Translations under genes and position numbers: made by a program
Notes under the pieces: model-generated
Told to the model about the DNA's origin: nothing
The model's input: only the letters and a program-made list of their open reading frames with translations
Database searches by the model: none
In this document: positions 1-8,976 of the stretch, in pieces
Layout: every line of letters begins with the position of its first letter
Position numbering within the stretch: the stretch's first letter is position 1
NCBI GenBank assembly: GCA_035301265.1
Contig: DATGUP010000008.1
Span: 124,001 to 188,000, forward strand
DNA length: 64,000 nucleotides
Reading direction: 5' to 3'
Origin: DATGUP01 sp035301265
GTDB taxonomy: Bacteria; Bacillota; Bacilli; Bacillales; Amphibacillaceae

Positions 1-63
1 CACGTTCGGTTGCTGGAAAATATCAGCCGAAAGGAAAAAAGTAGGTTGATTCGCACAAGTTAA
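1..63 (+). CDS. Possible 3' end of an upstream gene (partial)
   Basis: Frame 1 is open from the window edge to a TAA at 61-63 and encodes about 20 basic residues ending in RLIRTS. A strong terminator follows 26 bases later, which suggests this is the tail of a real gene entering from outside the window. The fragment is too short to identify; chance openness over 20 codons is quite possible. Confidence 0.35.
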   Translation, partial: HVRLLENISRKEKSRLIRTS

Positions 64-89
64 TAGAGCTTAGGAAATGTATGCGAAAA

Positions 90-126
90 CCCGGTAACAG
101 ATGAGCGATCTGTTGCCGGGTTTTTT
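90..126 (+). terminator. Intrinsic terminator
   Basis: A 13-bp stem (90-102 with 108-120, one G-T pair), a 5-base loop and a T6 tract at 121-126. It closes the transcript entering from the left edge and lies between that tail and the minus-strand gene ending at 155. Confidence 0.85.
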
Positions 127-154
127 ATGCAACGGTATAAGATCTGTCTTGTTA

Positions 155-403
155 TTATATTTCCCCGCGATCCATCATGTCGACGATCTCATCGATCAAA
201 AAGTTATGTTTCACTTTATCGTTTTCAATTTGCTCAAGTCGCTGTTTTGACAAACTTATCGTCGGTTTAGCCGTGTGGGCATCTATTTGCGGTTCCTCAA
301 CCACTGTTATGACATAACGTTTATTGTCTGCTTCAAAAAAGGCGCCGCGTTCTCGAATAATGCGTCTGATTAACGCAGCTTCATCGGCAGTCAATTTTCT
401 CAA
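155..403 (-). CDS. Small conserved-looking hypothetical protein, 82 aa
   Basis: An 82-residue soluble protein, charged and predicted mostly helical, starting MRKLTADEAALIRR and ending DEIVDMMDRGEI. The start is a TTG at 401-403 with an AAGGGGG-type ribosome binding site (complement of about 411-418) 7 bases upstream, which supports a genuine gene. No signal peptide, membrane segment or cysteine is present. I do not recognise the family. It is monocistronic, with the divergent lipase gene starting 170 bases away. Confidence 0.65.
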   Translation of the reverse strand: MRKLTADEAALIRRIIRERGAFFEADNKRYVITVVEEPQIDAHTAKPTISLSKQRLEQIENDKVKHNFLIDEIVDMMDRGEI

Positions 404-573
404 TCTATTGAACCCCCTTGAACGGTCGCGTCTATCCGATATTTATTATTGCATTCCCGTTTTGTTTAACATGTAAACCTCGTGATTCGTCACTATTTTA
501 TAAAAATAGGCGTTTCGTCTGTTCATAAATGAATAATCTGAATAGACTTAAAGCAAGATGGGAGGAAAAAAAC

Positions 574-2172
574 ATGTTTGTTGGTTGGAAGCAAGTATTG
601 TTCGTTTTTCTGGCATTGGTTTTGGCATTATGCATGCTTCCGAAGTATGCTGATGCTCATAAGCGGCAATCGGAAAAAGAGATCGCGCCGCCACATCGCG
701 TTCATACCGCCGAACAACGGTCTGTTTCAGGAAAAGCGGATAACGGTCACGATGAAAACCCAGGAGAATGGTACAAGGGGGAAACACCGCCTAATTTGCA
801 GGACGATGCACCGATTTTATTATTTGTTCCCGGTCTCAATAACATTGCACAAATTTTTTGGGAAGATAATGACATGTACCAAACCGCTTATGAAGCCGGT
901 TACCAAACGGCATTCATTCAATTGCACGACGCCGGCGGAGAATCTGCAAATATGTGGGATAATGGTGCGTTGTTAGCTGAAAAAATACACGACATTTCTG
1001 ATTATTTTGCTGGAAAGCCGATCACGATCATTGCTTATAGTAAAGGTGGGGTTGATGCCCAAACGGCGCTTGCCTATTACGATGCCTGGGAATACGTCGA
1101 TCGTGTGATCACATTGTCCAGCCCCCATCATGGAACTGAGCTGGCGGATTTGGCCTATAGTTGGTGGGCAGGCTGGCTCGCCGATTTACTCGGGGCAAGA
1201 GGAGATGGTACGTATGTAATGCAAACGGGGAATATGGAAGAGTTCCGTTCGCTCACTGACCAAAAGGCGTATGCCTATTACAATGATTATTATACGCTCG
1301 GTGGAACTGGTTGGGCATCATCATCTGCAGCGACTTGGTTTGGGGGAGTGTATTTGTCCCAATATGGAACAAACGATGGAGTGGTCACAACGAAAAGCAG
1401 TGCACTTCCTCATAGTGAGGAGAGCATAATAGCAGATTGGGATCATACGAGTATTCGAACGGGGGATGCGTTTTCGTCTTTTGCAGATTATTTAACTGCT
1501 GAATCTTCGCAGAAAACATCGACAGCCGATGAATATACAGAAACTGAAGGCCATATACCAAACCAGTGGGTTTATGGGAATGAGATTGCAGGTGATGAAA
1601 AAAATGTTGTAACGATTCCGGTGGAAGAGAAAGTGGAGGCGGCTACGATCCATCTTTTGACAGACAAACCGGTGGAGAGGGTCAAGTTGTTTGCTCCGTC
1701 GGGAGAAGACGCTGTAAGCAATGCTCGAATGAACAAACATGAGGAAGGTTATTTTCCGCAAGCATATAGCCAGACGATAACAAAAACAAAACCGGCTGCG
1801 GGCAAGTGGGAATTAGAAGTAGATGCAGGTGAGGCAGAAGCCTATCTATTAGTTGTCGATTATGAAACGAGCCCGAAAATTAAGTTGCATACAAACGCGA
1901 GTCAAAATAACGGACGTCAACAGATGTTTCAACTGGAAGCCGTTGATGAAAAAATAGCTCAATCATCTTTGCGAACAACTTATCGTATCGTCGAAGCTCA
2001 ACATCCAGAAAATAGGGAAATATTTTCCGCCAATAATAAAGCTGCTCTTTCCCAAACAATCGAGTTAGAAAAAGAAGATACTGTCTATAATATAACGATT
2101 GATGTGGAAGGAAAAACGACCGATGGTGAGTTGTTTAAACGTACGATCATTGAATCGGTTTACACGAATTGA
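574..2172 (+). CDS. Secreted alpha/beta-hydrolase (lipase/esterase)
   Basis: A 532-residue exported hydrolase. The ATG at 574 is chosen because GGGAGG sits 8 bases upstream; an in-frame ATG at 529 has no such site. Residues 1-28 form a signal peptide with a likely ADA cleavage site. The core (about 65-320) has the lipase strand LLFVPGLNN and the nucleophile elbow AYSKGG with Ser156, the A-x-S-x-G variant found in Bacillus lipases. A later GTNDGVV and the DWDHTSI segment are candidates for the acid and His of the triad. The C-terminal 200 residues look beta-rich and may be a binding or autotransport-free accessory domain. It probably cleaves ester lipids outside the cell. Substrate cannot be read from sequence. 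Confidence 0.8.
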   Translation: MFVGWKQVLFVFLALVLALCMLPKYADAHKRQSEKEIAPPHRVHTAEQRSVSGKADNGHDENPGEWYKGETPPNLQDDAPILLFVPGLNNIAQIFWEDNDMYQTAYEAGYQTAFIQLHDAGGESANMWDNGALLAEKIHDISDYFAGKPITIIAYSKGGVDAQTALAYYDAWEYVDRVITLSSPHHGTELADLAYSWWAGWLADLLGARGDGTYVMQTGNMEEFRSLTDQKAYAYYNDYYTLGGTGWASSSAATWFGGVYLSQYGTNDGVVTTKSSALPHSEESIIADWDHTSIRTGDAFSSFADYLTAESSQKTSTADEYTETEGHIPNQWVYGNEIAGDEKNVVTIPVEEKVEAATIHLLTDKPVERVKLFAPSGEDAVSNARMNKHEEGYFPQAYSQTITKTKPAAGKWELEVDAGEAEAYLLVVDYETSPKIKLHTNASQNNGRQQMFQLEAVDEKIAQSSLRTTYRIVEAQHPENREIFSANNKAALSQTIELEKEDTVYNITIDVEGKTTDGELFKRTIIESVYTN

Positions 2173-2188
2173 CTTGTAGCAGAAATAG

Positions 2189-2235
2189 AAAACGTTGGAG
2201 GAAGCATAGCACACGCTCCTCCAACGTTTTTAGCT
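2189..2235. terminator. Bidirectional terminator between convergent genes
   Basis: Perfect 14-bp inverted repeat (2189-2202 with 2217-2230) with A and T tracts on the outer ends, so it can work for both the lipase gene on the left and the PfpI-like gene on the right. Confidence 0.85.
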
Positions 2236-2785
2236 AGCCTTCGAGTTGCTTGAAAAACTCTTTCATAAGTCCTGGCATATCAGGCCAAGCATGTCCGGAT
2301 ACGAGATTTCCTTCGGTATGGAGCGGTTTTTCGATATAAGTGGCTCCGGCGGCTTCGATTTCCGGTTTGCAGGCGATATAGCCGGTCATTTCTCGACCTT
2401 TGATATGTTCACGAACCGTTGTTAACACAAGACTGGCATGGCAAACGGCAGCGACCGGTTTATTGGCTTCGAAAAAGTGGCTGACGATCTTCGGTACGTG
2501 CTCATTAAGACGGATGTGCTCAGGCGAGCGCCCGCCCGGAATGATCAATCCATCATATTCTTCTGGATTCACATCGGCAAATGCCGCATCAGCTTCAATC
2601 ATGTATCCTTCTTTCTCGGAATACGTTTCCCAGCCGACAAAGTCATGGACGACGGTCTGTAATTTTTTAGCTGATGAGGCCGCAATGGTGATGTCATATC
2701 CTTCTTCTAGGCAGCGGAAATAAGGATAGTAAATTTCCAACGCCTCAACAGCATCACCAGCAATCATGAGCACTTTTTTCGACAT
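2234..2785 (-). CDS. DJ-1/PfpI family protein
   Basis: A 183-residue single-domain DJ-1/PfpI protein. The nucleophile elbow AVCHAS carries Cys115 followed by His116, and the Glu/Asp-containing strand LIIPGG lies at about 80-85, as in PfpI-type proteases, deglycases and class III glyoxalases. The start ATG follows an AGGGGGT site. Members of this family act on damaged or glycated substrates or as chaperones; which activity applies here cannot be decided. It stands alone, convergent with the lipase gene and divergent from the aminopeptidase gene. Confidence 0.88.
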   Translation of the reverse strand: MSKKVLMIAGDAVEALEIYYPYFRCLEEGYDITIAASSAKKLQTVVHDFVGWETYSEKEGYMIEADAAFADVNPEEYDGLIIPGGRSPEHIRLNEHVPKIVSHFFEANKPVAAVCHASLVLTTVREHIKGREMTGYIACKPEIEAAGATYIEKPLHTEGNLVSGHAWPDMPGLMKEFFKQLEG

Positions 2786-2939
2786 GGTTATACCCCCTGT
2801 ATAATGATTGATCCATTGATCTTATTCGACATGGCCTATGCGTATTCCTTCTTTAATTAGGCCAACTCTATTGTAGCAAAAATGTTATAATAGTAAACAA
2901 AGCTTTTTTGAACGATCGCGGAAGAAGGGGGAAAATCAG

Positions 2940-4346
2940 ATGGTCAATCAAGCGACTATTTTATTAGCTACAGATGAAGCAGTGGCAGGAAACAAAGCTT
3001 TGCAACAATATATCGAACATACAACAGACGATTATTGCACTCTTTGGCTAGAGGGTGAACTGCTTGTTGTTATGAAAAACATTAAAGAACAGAAGCAAAC
3101 GAGCGAAAAAATAAGAATGCTTGCTGGTGCGATTGCCCGTAAGCTCAGTTCGCATCGTGTGGAAAAAGCAACTGTTCAAGAAAAAACGCTTGCCGAAGGG
3201 TTTTCAAATTTGCAAGTTAAAGCGGCTGTGACAGCCTTTGTAGAAGGATGGCATTTAGGAACATACGCATTTTTGCCGTACAAATCGAAGGAAAAACCGT
3301 TTAGCACAACGCTTGAAATCATTGGGGACGGATGTCAAAAATATGTAGAAACAGGTCGTATACGAGCTGAAGCGACAGCTTTTTCTCGGGATTTGATGAA
3401 TGAGCGACCTAGCGCTTTAAACCCGGAAACATTTCCCGAGCGATTGCGGGAAGCATTTTCTGATACAAACGTAAAAGTGACTGTTTTTGATAAAACAGAG
3501 CTAGAAGCGATGCAGATGAATGGCGTGCTAACGGTATCGCAGGGAAGTCAATATGCTCCGGCTTTTGTTGAACTCACTTACCAAAGCGATGCGTCAAAAC
3601 CGCTTGTAGCTCTTGTGGGGAAAGGGGTTACCTTCGATACAGGCGGCATCACTTTGAAAAAAAGTAAAGACATCTCAAACATGCGTATGGATATGGGCGG
3701 TGCTGCCGCTGTTAGTGGAGCGATGAAACTGTTGGCAAAATCGGGAGCCAATGTCAATGTTACCGCGCTGATTCCGATCGTAGAAAATATGCCAGATGCT
3801 CATGCGATGCTTCCCGGGGAAGTGATTCGCTATAAAAATGGTCATACCGTCCAAATCGGCAATACGGACGCTGAGGGACGTCTCATTTTGGCTGATGGTC
3901 TCATTCGGGCCGGTGAACTGAAGGCGGATTATGTCGTTGATATTGCTACATTAACAGGTGCTATCGTCAATGCGTTAGGAACTAGACTAGCGGGTGTATT
4001 CGGTGCTGAACAACTGGCTATGAAGATGAAGCAAATCGGTGATGCTAATGGAGATTTCAATTGGCCGATGCCTTTAGTAGATGCGTATGACAGCTATTTG
4101 GACAGTGATTATGCCGACTTTAGCAACACAAGCTCCAAAGCGATGGCTGGATCCATCACGGCAGCTTTGTTTTTAAGGCGTTTCGTCATTGATCCGTCGA
4201 AATGGCTGCACGTCGATATGGCCGGTGTCATGGAAAGTCGTGAGGCGGGCTATTATCCGAAAGGAGCAAGCGGATTTGGAGCACGACTTTTAGCTGATTT
4301 TGTCGAGGATGTTTCTAGTTCTGCAAGTGATACTAAACATCATTAG
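2940..4346 (+). CDS. pepA: Leucyl aminopeptidase (peptidase family M17)
   Basis: A 468-residue cytosolic M17 aminopeptidase, slightly shorter than the usual 480-500. The catalytic C-terminal domain has all the di-metal signature elements in order: VGKGVTFDTGG (Lys and Asp ligands), MRMDMGG (Asp) and the family signature NTDAEGRL (Asp and Glu), followed by the ADYVVDIATLTGA strand. The N-terminal 160 residues are the divergent regulatory domain. It removes N-terminal residues, preferably Leu-like, from peptides. ATG is preceded by GAAGGGGG. A HAD phosphatase gene follows after about 85 bases and may be co-transcribed. Confidence 0.93.
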   Translation: MVNQATILLATDEAVAGNKALQQYIEHTTDDYCTLWLEGELLVVMKNIKEQKQTSEKIRMLAGAIARKLSSHRVEKATVQEKTLAEGFSNLQVKAAVTAFVEGWHLGTYAFLPYKSKEKPFSTTLEIIGDGCQKYVETGRIRAEATAFSRDLMNERPSALNPETFPERLREAFSDTNVKVTVFDKTELEAMQMNGVLTVSQGSQYAPAFVELTYQSDASKPLVALVGKGVTFDTGGITLKKSKDISNMRMDMGGAAAVSGAMKLLAKSGANVNVTALIPIVENMPDAHAMLPGEVIRYKNGHTVQIGNTDAEGRLILADGLIRAGELKADYVVDIATLTGAIVNALGTRLAGVFGAEQLAMKMKQIGDANGDFNWPMPLVDAYDSYLDSDYADFSNTSSKAMAGSITAALFLRRFVIDPSKWLHVDMAGVMESREAGYYPKGASGFGARLLADFVEDVSSSASDTKHH

Positions 4347-4430
4347 TCATGCTAAAAATGCTTGCATAGCCAAAAAATTTTGTTAAAGGAAGCCACTCTT
4401 AGCATTTTGGACGGGCAAGGGAGGGTTTTT

Positions 4431-5105
4431 ATGACGCTGGTGACAGTCGATTTTGATGGAACGTTGTTTAAGGGAAATTCGTTTAAAGTGATGTTTCAAG
4501 CTGCAACAAAAGATTTTACATGGAAGGATTGGTCAGGTGTTGTCGGTGGATTAATAAAAGCGGTTGGCTTGTGGTTTGTTAAAGGAAAAAACGCATTTCG
4601 ACTTGCTTTTTTCGCAGCATTTGCCAAAGGTTTTAAAGGGAAAACGAAACAGGAACTCGATCGTTTTTTTCATCAATTGGTTGATATCGGGCGCAATGAA
4701 GTTCATTACGGGTTGATACAAAAAATCAAGGACCATCAAAAAAACGGAGACACTGTAATCATTCTCTCCGGTGCGTTACTCCCTTTTTTACAAGCTTTTA
4801 CAAAGGAAATGGGACTCGACGTAGCTATTATCAGTACGGAATTGAAATTTGATCAAAACGGGGTTTGCACAGGAAAAATCGGTCCCATCGTTAACGGAAA
4901 TGAAAAGGTCAAAAGGGTGGAAAGCTGGCTAAAGCAGCATGGGTATTCAACGGATGCAAATGTGGACAATCCTGAGGTATGGGCCTATGCAGATAGTGAA
5001 AGCGATATTCCTTTGTTTCAATTTGCGACCCATCCTATTGTCGTTAATCCGGATGAGCCGATGAAAAAGATCGCTGAAGAAAACGAATGGCCGATCTGGG
5101 CTTAG
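4431..5105 (+). CDS. HAD-IB family phosphatase (SerB-like)
   Basis: A 224-residue HAD hydrolase. The ATG at 4431 is preferred because AAGGGAGGG lies just upstream and the product then begins directly with motif I, VDFDGTL (nucleophile Asp and acid/base Asp). Motif II is the Ser in ILSGALLP, the Lys is near GNEKVKRV, and motif III is YADSESDIPLF. The helical cap between motifs I and II is that of subfamily IB (phosphoserine phosphatase-like). The substrate may be a phosphoserine, a phospholipid head group or similar. No terminator separates it from pepA. Confidence 0.82.
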   Translation: MTLVTVDFDGTLFKGNSFKVMFQAATKDFTWKDWSGVVGGLIKAVGLWFVKGKNAFRLAFFAAFAKGFKGKTKQELDRFFHQLVDIGRNEVHYGLIQKIKDHQKNGDTVIILSGALLPFLQAFTKEMGLDVAIISTELKFDQNGVCTGKIGPIVNGNEKVKRVESWLKQHGYSTDANVDNPEVWAYADSESDIPLFQFATHPIVVNPDEPMKKIAEENEWPIWA

Positions 5106-5343
5106 TTAGCATGCAACACCGATGTTTCAAGTGATCCGTGTTTTTTTGTGTAGAAGCAACGTCGGAATTTCTGAATATTCGATATACACTGGATGAGATC
5201 AGTATAAGCCGATCGAATGGCGGTGCTCACCCATGGCATCGAAATATCATCCACAATTTACAAGGGTAGAAGCTTTTGTGTAGAAAAACATAAAAACGGG
5301 ACAGTGATCTTTGTCCTTCCCATACACCGAGGAGTAATCAGTG

Positions 5344-5595
5344 ATGGCCGGCGGCAACAAAAACAAATTGTTGGTGCCGCGTGCAGCAGAAGATGCAGTG
5401 GATAAGATGAAAGAGGAAATTTCCCAGGAATTTAATGTGGGACTGGACGCTAATACAACTGCACGTGAGAACGGATCGGTGGGCGATGAAATAGTCAAGC
5501 GGATGATCAAAATCGCCGAAGAAAGCATGAACGATAAAATAAATAATGTACTCATGGGCTCCTGTACGGGGCTCTTTTTTCATCCATGCTATTAG
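5344..5595 (+). CDS. Alpha/beta-type small acid-soluble spore protein, with odd C-terminus
   Basis: An 83-residue SASP that coats and protects spore DNA and is degraded by the GPR protease on germination. The family core is clear: a GPR-cleavage-type segment EEISQEFNVGL, then TTARENGSVGDEIVKRM. ATG at 5344 follows a GAGGAG site; the GTG at 5341 is an alternative. The last 20 residues (after AEESM) are unlike the family, and the coding sequence runs through the hairpin of an intrinsic terminator before its TAG. A one-base shift would give a TAA soon after the core, so a small indel may have extended the protein. Confidence 0.87.
   Translation: MAGGNKNKLLVPRAAEDAVDKMKEEISQEFNVGLDANTTARENGSVGDEIVKRMIKIAEESMNDKINNVLMGSCTGLFFHPCY
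5555..5580 (+). terminator. Intrinsic terminator overlapping the SASP 3' end
   Basis: GGGCTCC and GGGGCTC pair (two G-T pairs) around a 5-base loop and are followed by T6. The hairpin lies inside the last codons of the SASP reading frame, which is unusual. Confidence 0.7.
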
Positions 5596-5766
5596 CGGTT
5601 ATCGGACAAATCGTTCGGAATATTATTACATAATAAGATATTTCTTTTCCAACGAATTTTCGGTAAACTAGATGTAGTCAAATGGGACACCAAGCGGCAC
5701 AACATTTGCAAAATAATAGGGTGGAATGGCACAGCGTTTAAGGGTTTAAAAACAAGGGGGAGCGTA

Positions 5767-6504
5767 ATGAAACCGTTAATAGGCATCACTCCATCTATGG
5801 AGATTGATGAAGCGAATTACATGACGACAAATGATAACGTAAGAGCTGTTGTCGAGTCGGGTGGTTTACCTGTCATTGTTCCTTATTTACTAAAAGAAAC
5901 GGACATTGAAGAGATCACAGTAACCATCGATGGTTTGTATGCAACAGGGGGTTATGATATCGATCCGACTTTGTTTGGTGAAGAACCCCATCCGCATTTA
6001 GGAACGATCATTCCAGCGCGTGATACATTTGAAATAATGCTTGTGAAAAAAATGCTCGAGAAGAATAAACCGATTCTTGCGGTATGCCGCGGTTCACAAA
6101 TTTTAAATCTCGCAGCGGGTGGGGATATGTACCAAGATATTTACGCGCAAACGGATCGAGAACTCCTGCAACATCAACAAAAAGCGCCGCAAGATCATGC
6201 CTCGCACTTCGTTCATGTACGCGAAGACAGTCTTCTCAAACGATTGGTGCAAATGGATAAATTGCGTGTTAATAGCCGGCATCATCAGGCTAACCGAACT
6301 GTGCAGAAACCGTTGCAAATCAGTGGAAAAGCAAGTGACATGATCATCGAAGCGGTGGAAAGTATGGCACATACTTTTGTCCTCGGAGTGCAGTGGCATC
6401 CGGAAAACATGTTTGTAAGCGGTGATAAGGTCTCACAGCGTATTTTTCAAGGTTTTATCAACGCATGTCGAACAACTAAAGCCAAAGGAGTCGGGCTAAA
6501 TTGA
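5767..6504 (+). CDS. Gamma-glutamyl hydrolase-like class I amidotransferase (peptidase C26)
   Basis: A 245-residue member of the PuuD/gamma-glutamyl-GABA hydrolase family. The nucleophile Cys sits in AVCRGSQ, and the partner His and Glu in VQWHPE, giving the class I glutamine amidotransferase triad. The TGGYDIDP motif near residue 60 is typical of C26 enzymes. It likely hydrolyses gamma-glutamyl amides in the cytosol. ATG follows AAGGGGGAG. Its TGA overlaps the TTG start of the M19 dipeptidase gene (TTGA), so the two are translationally coupled and may degrade related small peptides in sequence. Confidence 0.88.
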   Translation: MKPLIGITPSMEIDEANYMTTNDNVRAVVESGGLPVIVPYLLKETDIEEITVTIDGLYATGGYDIDPTLFGEEPHPHLGTIIPARDTFEIMLVKKMLEKNKPILAVCRGSQILNLAAGGDMYQDIYAQTDRELLQHQQKAPQDHASHFVHVREDSLLKRLVQMDKLRVNSRHHQANRTVQKPLQISGKASDMIIEAVESMAHTFVLGVQWHPENMFVSGDKVSQRIFQGFINACRTTKAKGVGLN

Positions 6505-7442
6505 AAATCATTGATACGCATTGTGATGCATTATTAAAATTACAAATAGCGAAACGAAAAGGGAGGTTACTAGATTTTCGTCAGGCAAAGGAGTTGGACA
6601 CAAATCTCGAACGGTTGAAAAAAGGCGGTGTGCAGGTGCAGTTTTTCGCTATTTTTGTCGATCCCGATGTTCCTTCTGATCAGAAATGGCAGCACGCGCT
6701 TGAACAAATCGATTTGTTCCATACGGAAATTATCGATAAAAATCCAGAAATGAAGCATATTCGTAACTGGGAAGAGTTGGATGAATTAAAGCCTAATGAA
6801 ATCGGAGCGATTCTGGCGTTAGAAGGAGCTGATGCTTTCGGCAATGATTTAGTTAAACTGCGCCACCTTTATCGCATGGGTGTTTTATATCTCGGGATGA
6901 CGTGGAACACCGCCAATCTTTGTGCCGACGGAGCGGATGAGCCACGTGGAGGCGGATTAACCGAGCTTGGGAAGGAAGTTGTCCGATTAAACAACAAGCA
7001 CCGTGTGTTTACGGATGTCTCACATTCTACGATTAACGGATTTTGGGATATGCTCGAGTTGGCCGCTTATCCGATTGCATCTCATGCCAACGCCCGCGCA
7101 ATTTGTGATCACCGTCGCAACTTATATGACGACCAGATTGAAGCGATGTTTGCTAAAGGTGGTTTAATCCATGTTGTATTCAACCCTCCGTTTATAAACG
7201 AAAACAGCCAAAAGGCAAGTATAGCCGATCTCATTAAACATATCGATCACCTTTGCTCACTCGGCGGTGTGAACCAGATTGGCTTCGGTTCTGATTTTGA
7301 TGGCATTTCCACCTTTGTGAATCGTTTGGAAGACGCTGGGAAGTATCAAAATTTGCTCAATGAACTGTTGAAAAGATATTCGGAAGATGAGGTGCGCGGT
7401 TTCGCTTACCAAAACTTTTTAGATCACCGACCGCAACCATAA
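6501..7442 (+). CDS. Membrane-dipeptidase family protein (peptidase M19)
   Basis: A 313-residue zinc dipeptidase of the renal dipeptidase type. The N-terminal IDTHCDALLKL gives the H-x-D metal ligands, LALEGADAF holds the bridging Glu, and the two later His ligands lie in DVSHST and ASHANARA, followed by IGFGSDFDG. No signal peptide, so it is cytosolic. Start is the TTG at 6501, 4 bases inside the preceding gene, with AAAGGAG upstream. Family members hydrolyse dipeptides, including those with a D-residue at the C-terminus. Confidence 0.9.
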   Translation: MKIIDTHCDALLKLQIAKRKGRLLDFRQAKELDTNLERLKKGGVQVQFFAIFVDPDVPSDQKWQHALEQIDLFHTEIIDKNPEMKHIRNWEELDELKPNEIGAILALEGADAFGNDLVKLRHLYRMGVLYLGMTWNTANLCADGADEPRGGGLTELGKEVVRLNNKHRVFTDVSHSTINGFWDMLELAAYPIASHANARAICDHRRNLYDDQIEAMFAKGGLIHVVFNPPFINENSQKASIADLIKHIDHLCSLGGVNQIGFGSDFDGISTFVNRLEDAGKYQNLLNELLKRYSEDEVRGFAYQNFLDHRPQP

Positions 7443-7516
7443 CTGTTCGATCGGGAACTGGATTGAATTTTCATTCATGATAAATGAAACCGTTTATCAA
7501 ACGGGAAGAGGTGAGG

Positions 7517-7996
7517 ATGATCGATATTTCAATTCCGATCGGGGGAGGTCGTTTTAATTTTCGTGTCGGTGTTGTGCTTTTGCATAGGGAACGTGTGCTT
7601 TTGCACAAACAGGAAAACGACGATTATTGGGCCCTTCCAGGTGGTAGAGTAGCCGTGTTCGAGCAAACAAAGCAAACTGCTATCCGGGAAATGAAAGAGG
7701 AACTAGGAATTGCGATTGGCGTGGACCGTCCGCTTTGGATTACAGAAAATTTTTTCACCTATACTAATGAATCGTTTCATGAAATCGCCGTCTATTATCA
7801 AGGATCAATGCGATTAGAAAATACCTTGTATAAAGGAGATCAAGCGTTTGTCGGACAGGAAAGCGATCGTGCACTCATTTATCAATGGATTCCGATTGAG
7901 CGTGTGCAATCTGTATATTTACGCCCAAAATTTTTACAAAAATGTTTGCAACAGTTGCCAACCTCTCCTGAATTTTTAGTGATTAAAGATGATTGA
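7517..7996 (+). CDS. Nudix hydrolase
   Basis: A 159-residue Nudix protein. The ATG at 7517 follows GAGGTGAGG, better placed than the in-frame ATG at 7484. The Nudix box is complete: GGRVAVFEQTK followed by REMKEELGI, with the two Glu that bind the divalent metal. It hydrolyses a nucleoside diphosphate linked to some other group; the substrate is not predictable. A terminator follows, so it ends the transcription unit that begins with the C26 hydrolase. Confidence 0.88.
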   Translation: MIDISIPIGGGRFNFRVGVVLLHRERVLLHKQENDDYWALPGGRVAVFEQTKQTAIREMKEELGIAIGVDRPLWITENFFTYTNESFHEIAVYYQGSMRLENTLYKGDQAFVGQESDRALIYQWIPIERVQSVYLRPKFLQKCLQQLPTSPEFLVIKDD

Positions 7997-8017
7997 TTCA
8001 TCTTGTTAGCTGATGCC

Positions 8018-8046
8018 AAGGACATTCTAGGATGTCCTTTTTTTAT
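8018..8046 (+). terminator. Intrinsic terminator after the Nudix gene
   Basis: 8-bp stem AAGGACAT/ATGTCCTT (8018-8025 with 8032-8039) and a T7-8 tract. Confidence 0.85.
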
Positions 8047-8133
8047 TTTAGCAGGTGTTTACTGCCGATTGTGCATAGAAGTATCAATGCTGGAAAGAAT
8101 AGGATTTACCATTTTCCTTAGGAGGGTTGTACA

Positions 8134-8976
8134 ATGGCGGAAAAAAATGAGGAACAATTAAGTCGCAGACGCTTTCTTAAAAATTCTGGCATGGTTGCTG
8201 GCGGTGTCGTCGGCGGTTCATTACTCGGCGGGTTGCTTACAAGTCAATTGCAGACAAAAGATACAACTGATTCAAAACAAGAAAATGAGCCATTGCAACA
8301 TGCGCGTATGTTTTTTAGCCGTAAAGAAGATTTCGACACATTAGCGGCAGCGACAGAGCGCATTTTTCCCGAGGATGACCTTGGCCCGGGAGCGATCGAG
8401 TTAGGTGTGCCGTATTTTATCGATAAACAGCTGGCAGGATCGTGGGGGACGAATGCCAAAGCTTATATGCGCGATCCATTCGACCAAAATGAACACGTTT
8501 ATGAATATCAACATAAAGATACCCGACAGGACAAAGCGGGACCCAATACGTCAACGCAAGCGCCGACGCCAACACCGAGATATCAAACACGGATGAACCG
8601 CGGCGAATTATTCCTTGCCGGCATCAGGCGAATACAAGAAGTGAGTGAGGAAGAATATGGTGAAACTTTTGTCGCTTTGGATGCCGAACAACAGGATAAG
8701 ATTTTACAAATGTTTGAAGCCGGTGAAGTCGAAATGAATGCGGTTGCCCCAGTGACTTTTTTCAACTTTCTATTGCAGACAACGCTTGAAGGGGTTTATT
8801 CAGACCCGGTCTATGGCGGGAACAAAAACATGATGGGATGGAAGATGAAAGAATATCCAGGACCGCGCATGGGTTACACGGAAGAAATTGAAGAAGAAGA
8901 ATTTATTGTCATGGAACCAAAAAGTTTAAGGGATTATCAAGGAGGAGGGACATCTAATGGCAACCAAACTGGATAA
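8134..8976 (+). CDS. Tat-exported gluconate 2-dehydrogenase subunit 3-like protein
   Basis: A 280-residue small subunit that pairs with the GMC dehydrogenase encoded next to it. The N-terminus has a twin-arginine motif, SRRRFLK, followed by a Gly-rich hydrophobic stretch, so it is a Tat substrate. The rest matches the gluconate-2-dehydrogenase subunit 3 family (FPEDDLGPGAIELGVPYFID). Residues 130-155 form a Thr/Pro/Gln-rich linker. The gene has a good TAGGAGGG site and overlaps the next gene by 20 bases. As the large subunit has no signal of its own, this protein probably carries it across the membrane as a folded complex. Confidence 0.87.
   Translation: MAEKNEEQLSRRRFLKNSGMVAGGVVGGSLLGGLLTSQLQTKDTTDSKQENEPLQHARMFFSRKEDFDTLAAATERIFPEDDLGPGAIELGVPYFIDKQLAGSWGTNAKAYMRDPFDQNEHVYEYQHKDTRQDKAGPNTSTQAPTPTPRYQTRMNRGELFLAGIRRIQEVSEEEYGETFVALDAEQQDKILQMFEAGEVEMNAVAPVTFFNFLLQTTLEGVYSDPVYGGNKNMMGWKMKEYPGPRMGYTEEIEEEEFIVMEPKSLRDYQGGGTSNGNQTG

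Noticed and set aside
5217..5405. 62-codon frame ahead of and overlapping the SASP gene
   Set aside because: No ribosome binding site, and it overlaps the clear SASP core in another frame.
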